A stretch of DNA of 25,210 nt from positions 1-25,210 of the forward strand of contig JAGLBF010000019.1 in the NCBI GenBank assembly GCA_018260375.1, given 5' to 3'. The notes under the pieces were generated by a model, which worked only from the letters and a program-made list of their open reading frames with translations, ran no database searches and was not told where the DNA came from. This DNA is from Deinococcus sp. (GTDB lineage Bacteria > Deinococcota > Deinococci > Deinococcales > Deinococcaceae). Shown in pieces: positions 1 through 6,156 of the stretch (position 1 is its first letter; each line of letters opens with the position of its first letter). Made by a program: the position numbers and the translations under genes.

Positions 1-51
1 CCACCACAGTCGGAAAAGCGCCGCCTGCGGCTCCATACCGCACAGTCCGTA
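1..51 (-). repeat. Intergenic repeat, SL2 part, cut by the window edge
   Basis: On the minus strand this matches the right half of the family seen in full at 1801-1939 and 5962-6100, including the TACGGACTGTGC arm and the CCGCAG/CTGTGG inner arms. The other arm lies beyond the window edge. The remaining part of a full copy (SL1) is not recognisable in the bases that follow, so this is either an SL2-only copy or a decayed one. Confidence 0.85.
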
Positions 52-86
52 TGAGCAGGTTGTTCTGCCAGATGAGCCTGATCATC

Positions 87-143
87 TTTTGGGCGTTTTC
101 GCTACCTTTTGGGCGTCTTCGCTACCTTTTGGGCATTCTAGCT
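87..143. repeat. Short 20-bp tandem repeat upstream of the Rieske gene
   Basis: Two near-identical 20-bp units (87-106 and 107-126, one difference) start with TTTTGGGCG and end with CGCTACC. A partial, more diverged third unit follows at 127-143. The array lies about 33 bp upstream of the proposed -10 box of the Rieske gene. No function is evident. Confidence 0.75.
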
Positions 144-175
144 GTGCCACATTTCCACGTCTGTATGCTGGGCGC

Positions 176-181
176 TACACT
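176..181 (+). promoter_or_regulatory. -10 box for leaderless Rieske mRNA
   Basis: TACACT ends 7 nt before the ATG at 189, so transcription would begin at or next to the start codon. No Shine-Dalgarno sequence precedes this ATG. This box is the reason for choosing 189 over the upstream in-frame ATG at 51. Confidence 0.65.
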
Positions 182-188
182 GGCCCTC

Positions 189-512
189 ATGACTCAGCCC
201 AAGCCGTTTCGCGTTGCCGTTTGCCCCGTGACCGATCTCGCCTCAGGAGCACAGCGTGCCGTAGATGTCAGCGGCGTAAGCGTGCTGGTGCTCAATGACG
301 GCGGCACATTTTATGCCCTGCGCAACCAGTGTACCCACCAAGACTACCCGCTACTGGGCGGCGAAGTGAGTATGGGGCGCATCACCTGCGCCAAACACGG
401 CGCCAAGTTTGAACTGGCAACGGGCAAGGCCAAAGTGTTGCCCGCTGTAAAACCCGTAGCCCTGTTTCGCACGGTGGTAGAAGACGGCGTGCTGTATGTG
501 GAGTCGCTCTAG
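189..512 (+). CDS. Rieske-type [2Fe-2S] ferredoxin
   Basis: A small (107 aa) soluble electron-transfer protein of the Rieske/NirD-small-subunit type. The two cluster-binding boxes are visible: Cys48-x-His50 (CTH) and Cys67-x2-His70 (CAKHG), the usual Cys/His pattern with about 16 residues between the boxes. There is no signal peptide or membrane segment once the ATG at 189 is used. The frame stays open back to 51, but those extra 46 residues are translated tandem repeat and intergenic DNA and do not resemble the family. Such proteins usually serve as ferredoxins for oxygenases or as small subunits of reductases. No partner oxygenase or reductase lies nearby, so its redox partner is unknown. 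Family assignment is firm; specific role is not. Confidence 0.9.
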   Translation: MTQPKPFRVAVCPVTDLASGAQRAVDVSGVSVLVLNDGGTFYALRNQCTHQDYPLLGGEVSMGRITCAKHGAKFELATGKAKVLPAVKPVALFRTVVEDGVLYVESL

Positions 513-549
513 AGATGATGATATGGATTCTGGTCGAATGCAGCAGTTT

Positions 550-612
550 TGGATTTAATCCGAGCGGAGGCGATTAGGAAAATACCGACTGCGCTTCAAA
601 AGACTGTACTCA
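550..612 (+). repeat. Decayed copy of the intergenic repeat
   Basis: The segment reads like a worn version of the middle of the full element: an AATCCGAGCGGAGGCGA stretch, then TACCGACTGCGC and, after a short loop, GACTGTACT. It lies between the stop of the Rieske gene and the end of the diguanylate cyclase gene. Boundaries are approximate. Confidence 0.5.
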
Positions 613-662
613 ATGCCCAGGCACTATGTCCTCAAGCCCTATGTTCTTAACCCTGTCCCGCA

Positions 663-1721
663 TCATCCCCCAGCCGTTTCTACGCGGTTACGGCCTGCGG
701 CTTTGGCGCGGTAGGTGGCCTGGTCGGCGCGCTCAAAGAGGCTCTCATAGGTTTCACCGCGTCTATACGAGGCCACCCCCAGGCTCAGGGTGATATTCAG
801 CCCCGCCATCGGGTTGTTGGCAATCTCTTTGCGGATCTGCTCAGCGAGGGTGATGGCTTCATTGCGGGCGTAGCGCGGCACCAAAATCACAAATTCTTCG
901 CCGCCCCAGCGCCCCACTTTGGCTCCAATGGTAGCGGTGTTATGGCGTAGTTTTTGGGCCACGGCCCGCAGCACGTCGTCACCTTTGGCGTGTCCGTGCT
1001 GGTCATTTACCTTTTTAAAGTGGTCTATGTCGCATACGATCAGGCTCAGGGCGATTTTTTGCTCTGCGGCGCGCTCGCAACTCAGCTCTAGTTCATACTC
1101 TATGGCGGCGCGCCCCAGCACCCGCGTCAGCGCGTCTAGGCGGGCGCGACTGAGGGCCTGCGCGGTGGTGGCGATATGTTGGTCACTTTGCTGCAAAAAG
1201 CGGCTAAAACCGTAACCCACCACACTAAAGGCCGCGCAGCTAAACATAAGCTGTATCCAGGCCCCCAGCAAGGTGGCTTCTAACGGCGCCGAGAGAGCAA
1301 AAGCCAGCATCAGCACCACCACGACCACCGACACCACCACCACCCCGTAGGCTGAGCCAAGCACCACAAAGGACTCTAGCAGTATCAGCGGCGTCCACAG
1401 GCTCATACCCGTGGGCAAGGTATTGGCGTTCAGCGCCCGCGTGATGTCCCCAAAAGCAGCGACCACAAAGGCTGCCAAACACACCAGTCCCCAGCCCATC
1501 AGCGACAGGCGCGGCCACTGTCCCAGTGCCAGGAGCAGCAGCAGCGCCACGATTTCGCGCCAGTGCAGTACCCAGGTGTGGCTCAGCAAGTACACATAAA
1601 CTGTTTGTATCAGCAGGGCCGTGAGCAGCAGCCCTATCGTCAGTTGCAGCGTGCGGCGCTGCCCTGCCAGCGCCGAGGGGTCAAAAAGTGAGAGTAAAGA
1701 CACCATAGCCGTAGAACTCAT
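663..1721 (-). CDS. Membrane-anchored diguanylate cyclase (GGDEF)
   Basis: Makes cyclic di-GMP from two GTP at the cytoplasmic membrane. Of 352 residues, roughly 25-175 form about six hydrophobic helices with no recognisable sensor motif. A short linker then leads to a complete GGDEF domain (about 190-350): DALTRVLGR at 196-204, the metal/GTP region DIDHFKKVND at 231-240 and the active-site GGEEF at 273-277. The residues where the inhibitory I-site RxxD should sit (264-267) are TIGA, so product inhibition through that site is not expected. The start is the ATG at 1721. No clear Shine-Dalgarno or close -10 box is seen, and an in-frame ATG five codons later is possible. It is a single gene with repeat-rich DNA upstream. 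What signal it senses cannot be said. Confidence 0.93.
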   Translation of the reverse strand: MSSTAMVSLLSLFDPSALAGQRRTLQLTIGLLLTALLIQTVYVYLLSHTWVLHWREIVALLLLLALGQWPRLSLMGWGLVCLAAFVVAAFGDITRALNANTLPTGMSLWTPLILLESFVVLGSAYGVVVVSVVVVVLMLAFALSAPLEATLLGAWIQLMFSCAAFSVVGYGFSRFLQQSDQHIATTAQALSRARLDALTRVLGRAAIEYELELSCERAAEQKIALSLIVCDIDHFKKVNDQHGHAKGDDVLRAVAQKLRHNTATIGAKVGRWGGEEFVILVPRYARNEAITLAEQIRKEIANNPMAGLNITLSLGVASYRRGETYESLFERADQATYRAKAAGRNRVETAGG

Positions 1722-1800
1722 GTTAGCAGCTTGGCCGGCGACCGACAGTTACTCATTCGGAGCAGCCTCAACCCTCATACGGATTCTAACTTGTACCGTG

Positions 1801-1939
1801 TTATACGGATTCCGATTGATTTGGCGTACTTCCGAATCAATCCAAGCGGATGCGAGTGGGAACAGCATACGGACTGTGCGGTATGGAGCCACAGGCGGCG
1901 CTTTTCCGACTGTGGTGGAATGGAGCGCAGTCCGTATTA
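1801..1939 (+). repeat. Full-length 139-bp intergenic repeat, copy A
   Basis: It begins TTATACGG and ends TCCGTATTA. SL1: arms GATTGATTTGG (1814-1824) and CCGAATCAATC (1832-1842) with a 7-nt loop. SL2: arms TACGGACTGTGC (1868-1879) and GCGCAGTCCGTA (1925-1936) pair over 12 positions, with an inner CCACAG/CTGTGG pair (1889-1894, 1910-1915). It differs from the copy at 5962-6100 at 4 of 139 positions by my alignment. Short open frames through it are shared between copies only because the DNA is repeated. Confidence 0.92.
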
Positions 1940-1961
1940 AACACCCATGAACGCCGAGAGG

Positions 1962-2012
1962 CGCAAGCAGGAAGAAATACCCCGTGATATAGAAGCGCAG
2001 CCCGTATCAGGT
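1962..2012 (+). repeat. Decayed short-form repeat fragment
   Basis: Resembles the short form of SL2 (compare 13685-13717): a GCAAGCAGGAAGAAATACC stretch, then a GATATAGAAGCGC loop region and GCAGCCCGTATCA at the end. It lies in the 560-bp gap between the cyclase gene and the next gene, 22 bp after copy A. The rest of that gap (2013-2266) is AT-richer than the surroundings, carries a small GGGCG/CGCCC hairpin at 2020-2035, and shows no gene. Confidence 0.45.
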
Positions 2013-2266
2013 CGCAAGAGGGCGGATAAACGCCCCCACTATGTCAAGTTTAAGCAGGGTAACTTCAGGCTCAAGCTAACGACAACAGGAGCATAAAGCA
2101 GGCAGCTCTTTGGTGGGTAGATAACCTAAATTTGATAATATCGAGCTTTTATTCTTATTGAGATGCTTAGAAATTTAATGCACGGGACATAAACTTCCTC
2201 ACTGTTATGTGATTTCCTAATTTTAGTGGTATGTTTTGCCGTATTCAACCTGCGGCCTCCGTAGCC

Positions 2267-2272
2267 TATACT
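2267..2272 (+). promoter_or_regulatory. Probable -10 box upstream of the gene at 2283
   Basis: TATACT, with a weak -35-like TTCAAC at 2244-2249 (17-bp spacing). It ends 10 nt before the GTG at 2283, so the mRNA would be leaderless or have only a few leader bases. Confidence 0.5.
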
Positions 2273-2282
2273 GGCCCCTACC

Positions 2283-3071
2283 GTGTTGCTCTCACCCGCA
2301 CTTCTTTTGACGGCTACCCTTCCGCTTCTCCTAAGCATCCCCGATCCTGTGGGCGATGCCAGCGGTGACGGCAGTTATCAGCTTCCCGCGCTTCCCGCCC
2401 TGCAAAAAACGGCCCTGGATATTCGATCACTAAGCGCCGAAAACCGGGGCGGCAAGTTGCAACTGGTGGTGGCCTTATCCACTATCAGCAACCCCTGGCA
2501 AGCGGCGAGCGGCTGGTCAGGGGTCACGCTGGATATTTTTATCAAAACAGCGCCAGGAGGCCGCAGTACGCTAGACGACCTGCGCCTGAGCACCCCAGGC
2601 GCACTAGGCTGGCAGGAGCACTACCGCCTCAACGGCTTTGCGGCGCAGCACTGGCAGTTAGCTAACCCGACAGGTGGCAGTGCAGAGGCCGACCAACAAC
2701 CCGCACAGCTTTTGCCCATGTCGCCCAAGGTCAGTGTACGCGGCACCGAAATCATTCTAGAAACTGACTTGCCGGCCAGTAACAGCTACGCCTATTGGGT
2801 GACGACCAGCGCCTACACCCCGTTGAATGCCAGTGGCGTACTGTCCCCGTCTGGAGACAGCAGCGTGAATACGCTCAGAAGTGCGCTTGCCGGCTCCCCT
2901 GCCCCGCTGGATGTGCTGTTGAGCGGCGACCAGCGCAGTGTGTACCTCAGCGGCGTATTGCCCCCTGTAGGCCAAGTCAAAGACTACCGGTCGCTCTTTT
3001 TGCTGGCGGGGGCGTTCGCCTGCTTGCTGCTCACCACTGGACTGGCGATTATCGTCTGGCGGCGGCCCTAG
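2283..3071 (+). CDS. Membrane-anchored glucodextranase-C-like protein
   Basis: A 262-residue exported protein starting at GTG. Residues 1-18 are a hydrophobic signal sequence. The body begins DPVGDASGDGSYQLP, followed by an LDIRSL strand and an SGVTLDIFI region, which resembles the C-terminal domain of glucodextranase and related surface amylases/pullulanases (a beta-sandwich, probably carbohydrate-binding or cell-surface module, PF09985-like). Here the domain stands alone, without a catalytic domain. Residues about 236-258 form a hydrophobic helix ending in WRRP, so the protein is likely anchored at the C-terminus with the domain outside the cytoplasm. The next gene follows closely. The family call is from memory of the motif pattern and is moderately sure; ligand and role are unknown. 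Confidence 0.7.
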   Translation: MLLSPALLLTATLPLLLSIPDPVGDASGDGSYQLPALPALQKTALDIRSLSAENRGGKLQLVVALSTISNPWQAASGWSGVTLDIFIKTAPGGRSTLDDLRLSTPGALGWQEHYRLNGFAAQHWQLANPTGGSAEADQQPAQLLPMSPKVSVRGTEIILETDLPASNSYAYWVTTSAYTPLNASGVLSPSGDSSVNTLRSALAGSPAPLDVLLSGDQRSVYLSGVLPPVGQVKDYRSLFLLAGAFACLLLTTGLAIIVWRRP

Positions 3072-3117
3072 CGTGTCTGTATCCCCCACAACCGGAGGTC
3101 AACAGTCTGACCCCTCT

Positions 3118-4014
3118 ATGTCCTCTGCCGCCATACCCACCTTATTGGTGATGCTCGCGGCCTTTTTGTGGGGCACCATCGGCATTTTTAGCAAATTTTT
3201 GCAACACAGTGGTCTGCTGCCGCTTGAAGTTGCCTTTTGGCGGGCACTGCTGGGCGGCCTATGCTTTTACCTCAGTGCCCACGCAAGCCGTAGTGTGCTG
3301 CCACGCGGACGCGACCTGGTGTATACCGTCATCTTTGGCGTGTGCGGCGTGAGCCTGTTTTACGGCAGTTACCAACTTGCTGTGCGCAGTGGAGGGGCCA
3401 GTCTGGCTGCCGTGCTGCTTTACACCGCACCCGTCTTTGTGGCGCTGGGAAGTTGGCTATTGTGGCACGAAAAACTGGGCTTGCGCGAGGTACTGGGGCT
3501 GGCCCTGACCCTAAGCGGTATAGGGCTAATTTCCTTTGCGGGCGGTGGCTCTGGCGTGCATGTCAATGCCCTGTCGCTGGCCTGGGGTCTGACCGCTGGC
3601 TTGACCTATAGCCTGTATTTTTTGTATGGGCGCGCCTTTTTTGGGCGCTACAACCCGCAGGCCCTGTATGCTGTCGCCCTACCCGTAGGCGCACTGATGC
3701 TGCTGCCTTTTGTGCAGTTTCACCACAAAATGCCACTGGCCTGGGGCAACCTGGGCATCATGTCGGTGCTGTGTACCTTTGTGGCCTACAGCTTGTACAG
3801 CGCGGGGTTGCAGCGCCTCAACCCCACCCGCGCCAGTGTCATTGCCAGCCTAGAACCTGTAGTCGCGGCCCTACTCGCGGCCCTCATCTTTGGCGAGCGC
3901 CTCTCGGCTTTGGCCCTCGTCGGTGCGGGGTTGGTGGTTGGCGCGGCACTGCTGCTAAGTCTGCCCACCAAGAAGCCTGATACTGACCAAAGCCAGGTAG
4001 AGGCAAAAGGTTGA
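3118..4014 (+). CDS. DMT superfamily (EamA) membrane transporter
   Basis: An integral membrane protein of about 298 residues with ten hydrophobic helices arranged as two EamA repeats. Typical features are the AAFLWGTIGIFSKFL first helix, the ASLAAVLLYTAPVFVAL segment ending repeat one, and the matching ASVIASLEPVVAALLAALIFGE segment ending repeat two. The family exports metabolites or amino acids and takes up some nutrients; the substrate cannot be inferred. The frame is open from a GTG at 3073, two bases after the preceding stop. I favour the ATG at 3118 because the family normally starts just before the first helix. A GGAGGT at 3094-3099 is rather far (18 nt) from that ATG, so the start is uncertain. 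Probably co-transcribed with the gene at 2283. Confidence 0.9.
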   Translation: MSSAAIPTLLVMLAAFLWGTIGIFSKFLQHSGLLPLEVAFWRALLGGLCFYLSAHASRSVLPRGRDLVYTVIFGVCGVSLFYGSYQLAVRSGGASLAAVLLYTAPVFVALGSWLLWHEKLGLREVLGLALTLSGIGLISFAGGGSGVHVNALSLAWGLTAGLTYSLYFLYGRAFFGRYNPQALYAVALPVGALMLLPFVQFHHKMPLAWGNLGIMSVLCTFVAYSLYSAGLQRLNPTRASVIASLEPVVAALLAALIFGERLSALALVGAGLVVGAALLLSLPTKKPDTDQSQVEAKG

Positions 4015-4133
4015 CGGTCATCTGTGAAAGGAACACAGCAGAGACACCAGAAGCCCTACTTCACAGCTTGCGCGCTATCAGTGTTTTCCATTACCAGTGT
4101 TGTCGATTACCAGTGCTGCCTCAACAGTTGTTA

Positions 4134-4139
4134 TAAGCT
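4134..4139 (+). promoter_or_regulatory. -10 box for the DnaQ-like gene
   Basis: TAAGCT (overlapping TATAAG at 4132-4137) ends 8 nt before the ATG at 4148. No Shine-Dalgarno is present. A 10-bp direct repeat, ATTACCAGTG, lies just upstream at 4090-4099 and 4106-4115. Confidence 0.5.
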
Positions 4140-4147
4140 ACTTCATA

Positions 4148-4705
4148 ATGCAAGGTGAATTTGTTGTTTTTGACCTGGAAACCACCGGGCTCAGCCCTGA
4201 AAAAGATGCCATCGTAGAAATTGGCGCACTGCGAATTATTGACGGGGTTATCTATGAAAACCAGCGGTTCGAGAGCCTGGTCAGGCCGCTGAATGCACAG
4301 GGCGGGGCCATATCTATCCCCTGGTACGCCACCAAAGTACACGGCATCACCGACGCGATGGTGTGCTCGGCCCCCACCATACCTGAGGTGCTTCCCACAT
4401 TTTTGGACTTTGTAGGTGGGGCTAGCGTGGTGGCACACAACGTTACCTTTGACTCAGGATTTGTGCGGGTGGCTGCAGCTCGGCAGGGTCTAAGGTGGGC
4501 GCCGCCGCAGCAGCTTTGCACTGTACAGCTCTCGCGCCGCGCCTTTCCCCGCGAAAGAGCGCACAACCTTGACGCCCTGTCACAGCGCCTAGGTCTTAGC
4601 TTTGCTGACGGGAGCCGGCACCGCAGCTTTGGCGACGTACAAGTCACCGCACAGGCCTTTTTGCAGCTGCTCAACAGGCTAGAAGGCGTCAGCAGCAACC
4701 ATTAA
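4148..4705 (+). CDS. DnaQ-like 3'-5' exonuclease (DEDDh)
   Basis: A 185-residue single-domain exonuclease of the DnaQ/RNase T fold. All five DEDDh residues are visible: Asp9 and Glu11 in FDLETTG, Asp102 in HNVTFDSGF, and His158 and Asp163 in HRSFGD. It resembles the DNA polymerase III epsilon/PolC proofreading domain, so a role in proofreading or DNA repair trimming is likely. No polymerase is fused or adjacent, so it may act in trans or be a repair nuclease. The start at 4148 puts the FVVFDLETTG strand at residues 5-14, as usual; the longer frame from 4097 adds 17 residues unlike the family. The symbol dnaQ is not assigned because Deinococcus genomes can encode several such proteins. Confidence 0.9.
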   Translation: MQGEFVVFDLETTGLSPEKDAIVEIGALRIIDGVIYENQRFESLVRPLNAQGGAISIPWYATKVHGITDAMVCSAPTIPEVLPTFLDFVGGASVVAHNVTFDSGFVRVAAARQGLRWAPPQQLCTVQLSRRAFPRERAHNLDALSQRLGLSFADGSRHRSFGDVQVTAQAFLQLLNRLEGVSSNH

Positions 4706-4735
4706 CGCTCTTCCCTCAAAGGTGGCCTGAAGCCC

Positions 4736-4837
4736 TGATACGAACGGCGCTTCTATGCCAGGGAGTCTGTACTTGCTCCTGCTCGCATCCGCCCTCGTTG
4801 AATCTGAAATAACCAGATGCAACCGCAATCTGTATAA
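4736..4837 (-). repeat. Intergenic repeat, subfamily II (short form)
   Basis: Read on the minus strand it has the family order: TTATACAGATTGCGG end, SL1, the GGGCGGATGCGAGCAGGA linker, then a shortened SL2 ending CGTATCA. SL1 keeps a 10-bp stem with a 7-nt loop (plus strand 4797-4806 GTTGAATCTG, 4814-4823 CAGATGCAAC, one mismatch), but its sequence differs from copy A. It lies between the convergent ends of the exonuclease and TrmB-like genes. Confidence 0.75.
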
Positions 4838-4844
4838 GTACCCT

Positions 4845-5516
4845 CTACCCCGCCTGCTGGCGCAGCTGCGCTAATTTTACATAACCTTCTATCAGGTGAA
4901 TAATCATCGGGTTATGGGTGTGTACGCCGTGCGCCTGGTCTCCTTCACTACCGGAAATAAAGTGAGCGATGACGGCGGCCTCACTGTCACGGGTGAGTAA
5001 AAAAGCCTGTTGCCCCTCGGCAGCGATGCTCGGCAACTCTGCTAGGCCGCTGTAAATCACCTTGACGCCGCGTGGGGTCAACTTTTCTAGGTGCTCTGCC
5101 AGGACCTTATCGCCCGCCATAACGACTTGAGTGCGGGCATTGAGGGTTAGATCTTCGCACATGGCGCGTATCGCCGCTTCGCCGTGCAGATGATAGACCG
5201 CTTCGGGCGCAGGGTCGGGGGTCAGGCGTGAGAGGTCGCGGTCAAGCACCTCTAGGCGGTCATCAAAGGAGCGGCGTGCTCGTGCCAGGTACTCACGGGC
5301 CGACAAAGGCGCGTACTCCAGCGGGGTTTGGCCTACCCGCGCCGACAGGCCGCGCCCTTCGAGCCGCTCAAGTGTTTCGTAGATCTTAGGGCGCGGTATG
5401 CCCGCTTGCCGCGCCACCCGCGCAGGTACGGCCCGCCCCAGCGCCAGTAAAGCGGTGTAGGCCCTGGCCTCGTACTCGGTTAGCCCTAAGGCTTGCAAAT
5501 GAATAACAGCGCTCAC
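4845..5516 (-). CDS. TrmB-family transcriptional regulator
   Basis: A 223-residue DNA-binding protein starting at GTG (5516). Residues about 5-70 form the TrmB winged helix-turn-helix: LGLTEYEARAYTALLALG, then VARQAGIPRPKIYETLERLEGRG as the recognition region. A helical linker follows (about 75-100). The C-terminal half (about 105-220) resembles the effector-binding region of TrmB proteins, which in characterised archaeal members binds sugars. Characterised relatives control sugar uptake and metabolism genes. In this window the candidate carbohydrate genes (2283 and glgP at 22619) are not adjacent, so the regulon is unknown. A TACACT -10 box lies 8 nt upstream of the GTG. Confidence 0.85.
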   Translation of the reverse strand: MSAVIHLQALGLTEYEARAYTALLALGRAVPARVARQAGIPRPKIYETLERLEGRGLSARVGQTPLEYAPLSAREYLARARRSFDDRLEVLDRDLSRLTPDPAPEAVYHLHGEAAIRAMCEDLTLNARTQVVMAGDKVLAEHLEKLTPRGVKVIYSGLAELPSIAAEGQQAFLLTRDSEAAVIAHFISGSEGDQAHGVHTHNPMIIHLIEGYVKLAQLRQQAG

Positions 5517-5524
5517 GTTGGATC

Positions 5525-5530
5525 AGTGTA
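5525..5530 (-). promoter_or_regulatory. -10 box for leaderless TrmB-like mRNA
   Basis: On the minus strand TACACT ends 8 nt before the GTG at 5516. A CTGACA sits 19 bp further upstream as a possible -35. No Shine-Dalgarno is seen. Confidence 0.6.
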
Positions 5531-5591
5531 CGGCAAAAGAGGGGTGCAATGTCAGAGGGTGCGCCGCCAGAGCGACGCTGACACCGCGCAC

Positions 5592-5685
5592 TCCTTAGGG
5601 AGACTGTGTCCTTAGGGGGACTGTGCTCCATTCCAGCACACTCCATTCCAGCACAGTCGGGAAAGCACCGCCTGCGCCACTAGGA
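5592..5685 (-). repeat. Decayed repeat copy with internal micro-duplications
   Basis: On the minus strand it keeps the core GCAGGCGGTGCTTTCCCGAC and TGTGCTGGAATGGAG of SL2. Two adjacent duplications have expanded it: a 17-bp unit (5592-5608 and 5609-5625, one difference) and an exact 15-bp unit (5626-5640 and 5641-5655). It is part of the 640-bp gap between the TrmB-like and ctpA genes. The stretch 5686-5961 holds no recognisable gene. Confidence 0.7.
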
Positions 5686-5961
5686 AACGCTTACCTTTTC
5701 CTACGCCTACTGGTCTGCTTGCACCGCATTGTTAATAAGCGTTGTTACTAAGGTTCAAGACAGAATCTGCATCAAAGGGATAAAGACACCTTGCACCGTC
5801 AGCAAGAACAACTGCCTGGCCCAAAGATCAGAGACTGGAGATCAGAGTCAGCCAGATTCAGAGCCAGGCAGACGGCGCTTGACCTTTCTTTCTTTTCGCC
5901 TCTTTCTTTTCGCATCGCTGTACCAGCAACTATGCAACGATTGGCCAGTAAACGTGTGCCA

Positions 5962-6100
5962 TTATACGGATTCCGATTGATTTGGTGTACTTCCGAATCA
6001 ATCCGAGCGGATGCGAGTGGGAACAGCATACGGACTGCGCGGTATGGAGCCGCAGGCGGCGCTTTTCCGACTGTGGTGGAATGGAGCGCAGTCCGTATTA
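5962..6100 (+). repeat. Full-length 139-bp intergenic repeat, copy B
   Basis: It has the same ends (TTATACGG to TCCGTATTA), same length and same two hairpins as copy A at 1801-1939, with four substitutions. Its SL2 arms TACGGACTGCGC and GCGCAGTCCGTA are perfectly complementary. It ends 56 bp past the ctpA stop codon, in the opposite orientation to that gene. Confidence 0.92.
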
Positions 6101-6156
6101 CAGGTGTACCAGTGACGGCACACCCTATGTGTACAGGCTTACAGCGACCGCCTGGC

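Noticed and set aside
1731..1940. Short reading frames in two repeat copies (here and 5982-6170) sharing the peptide NPSGCEWEQHTDCAVW
   Set aside because: The shared peptide comes from the repeated DNA. Other copies break the frame, there is no ribosome-binding site, and the DNA is better explained by hairpins.
2020..2035. Small GGGCG/CGCCC hairpin as a terminator for an upstream gene
   Set aside because: It has only a 5-bp stem and no T tract, and no gene ends just before it on either strand.
1801..6100. CRISPR-like spacing of repeats
   Set aside because: Copies are kilobases apart, 139 bp long and in both orientations, with genes between them. There is no array and no cas gene.
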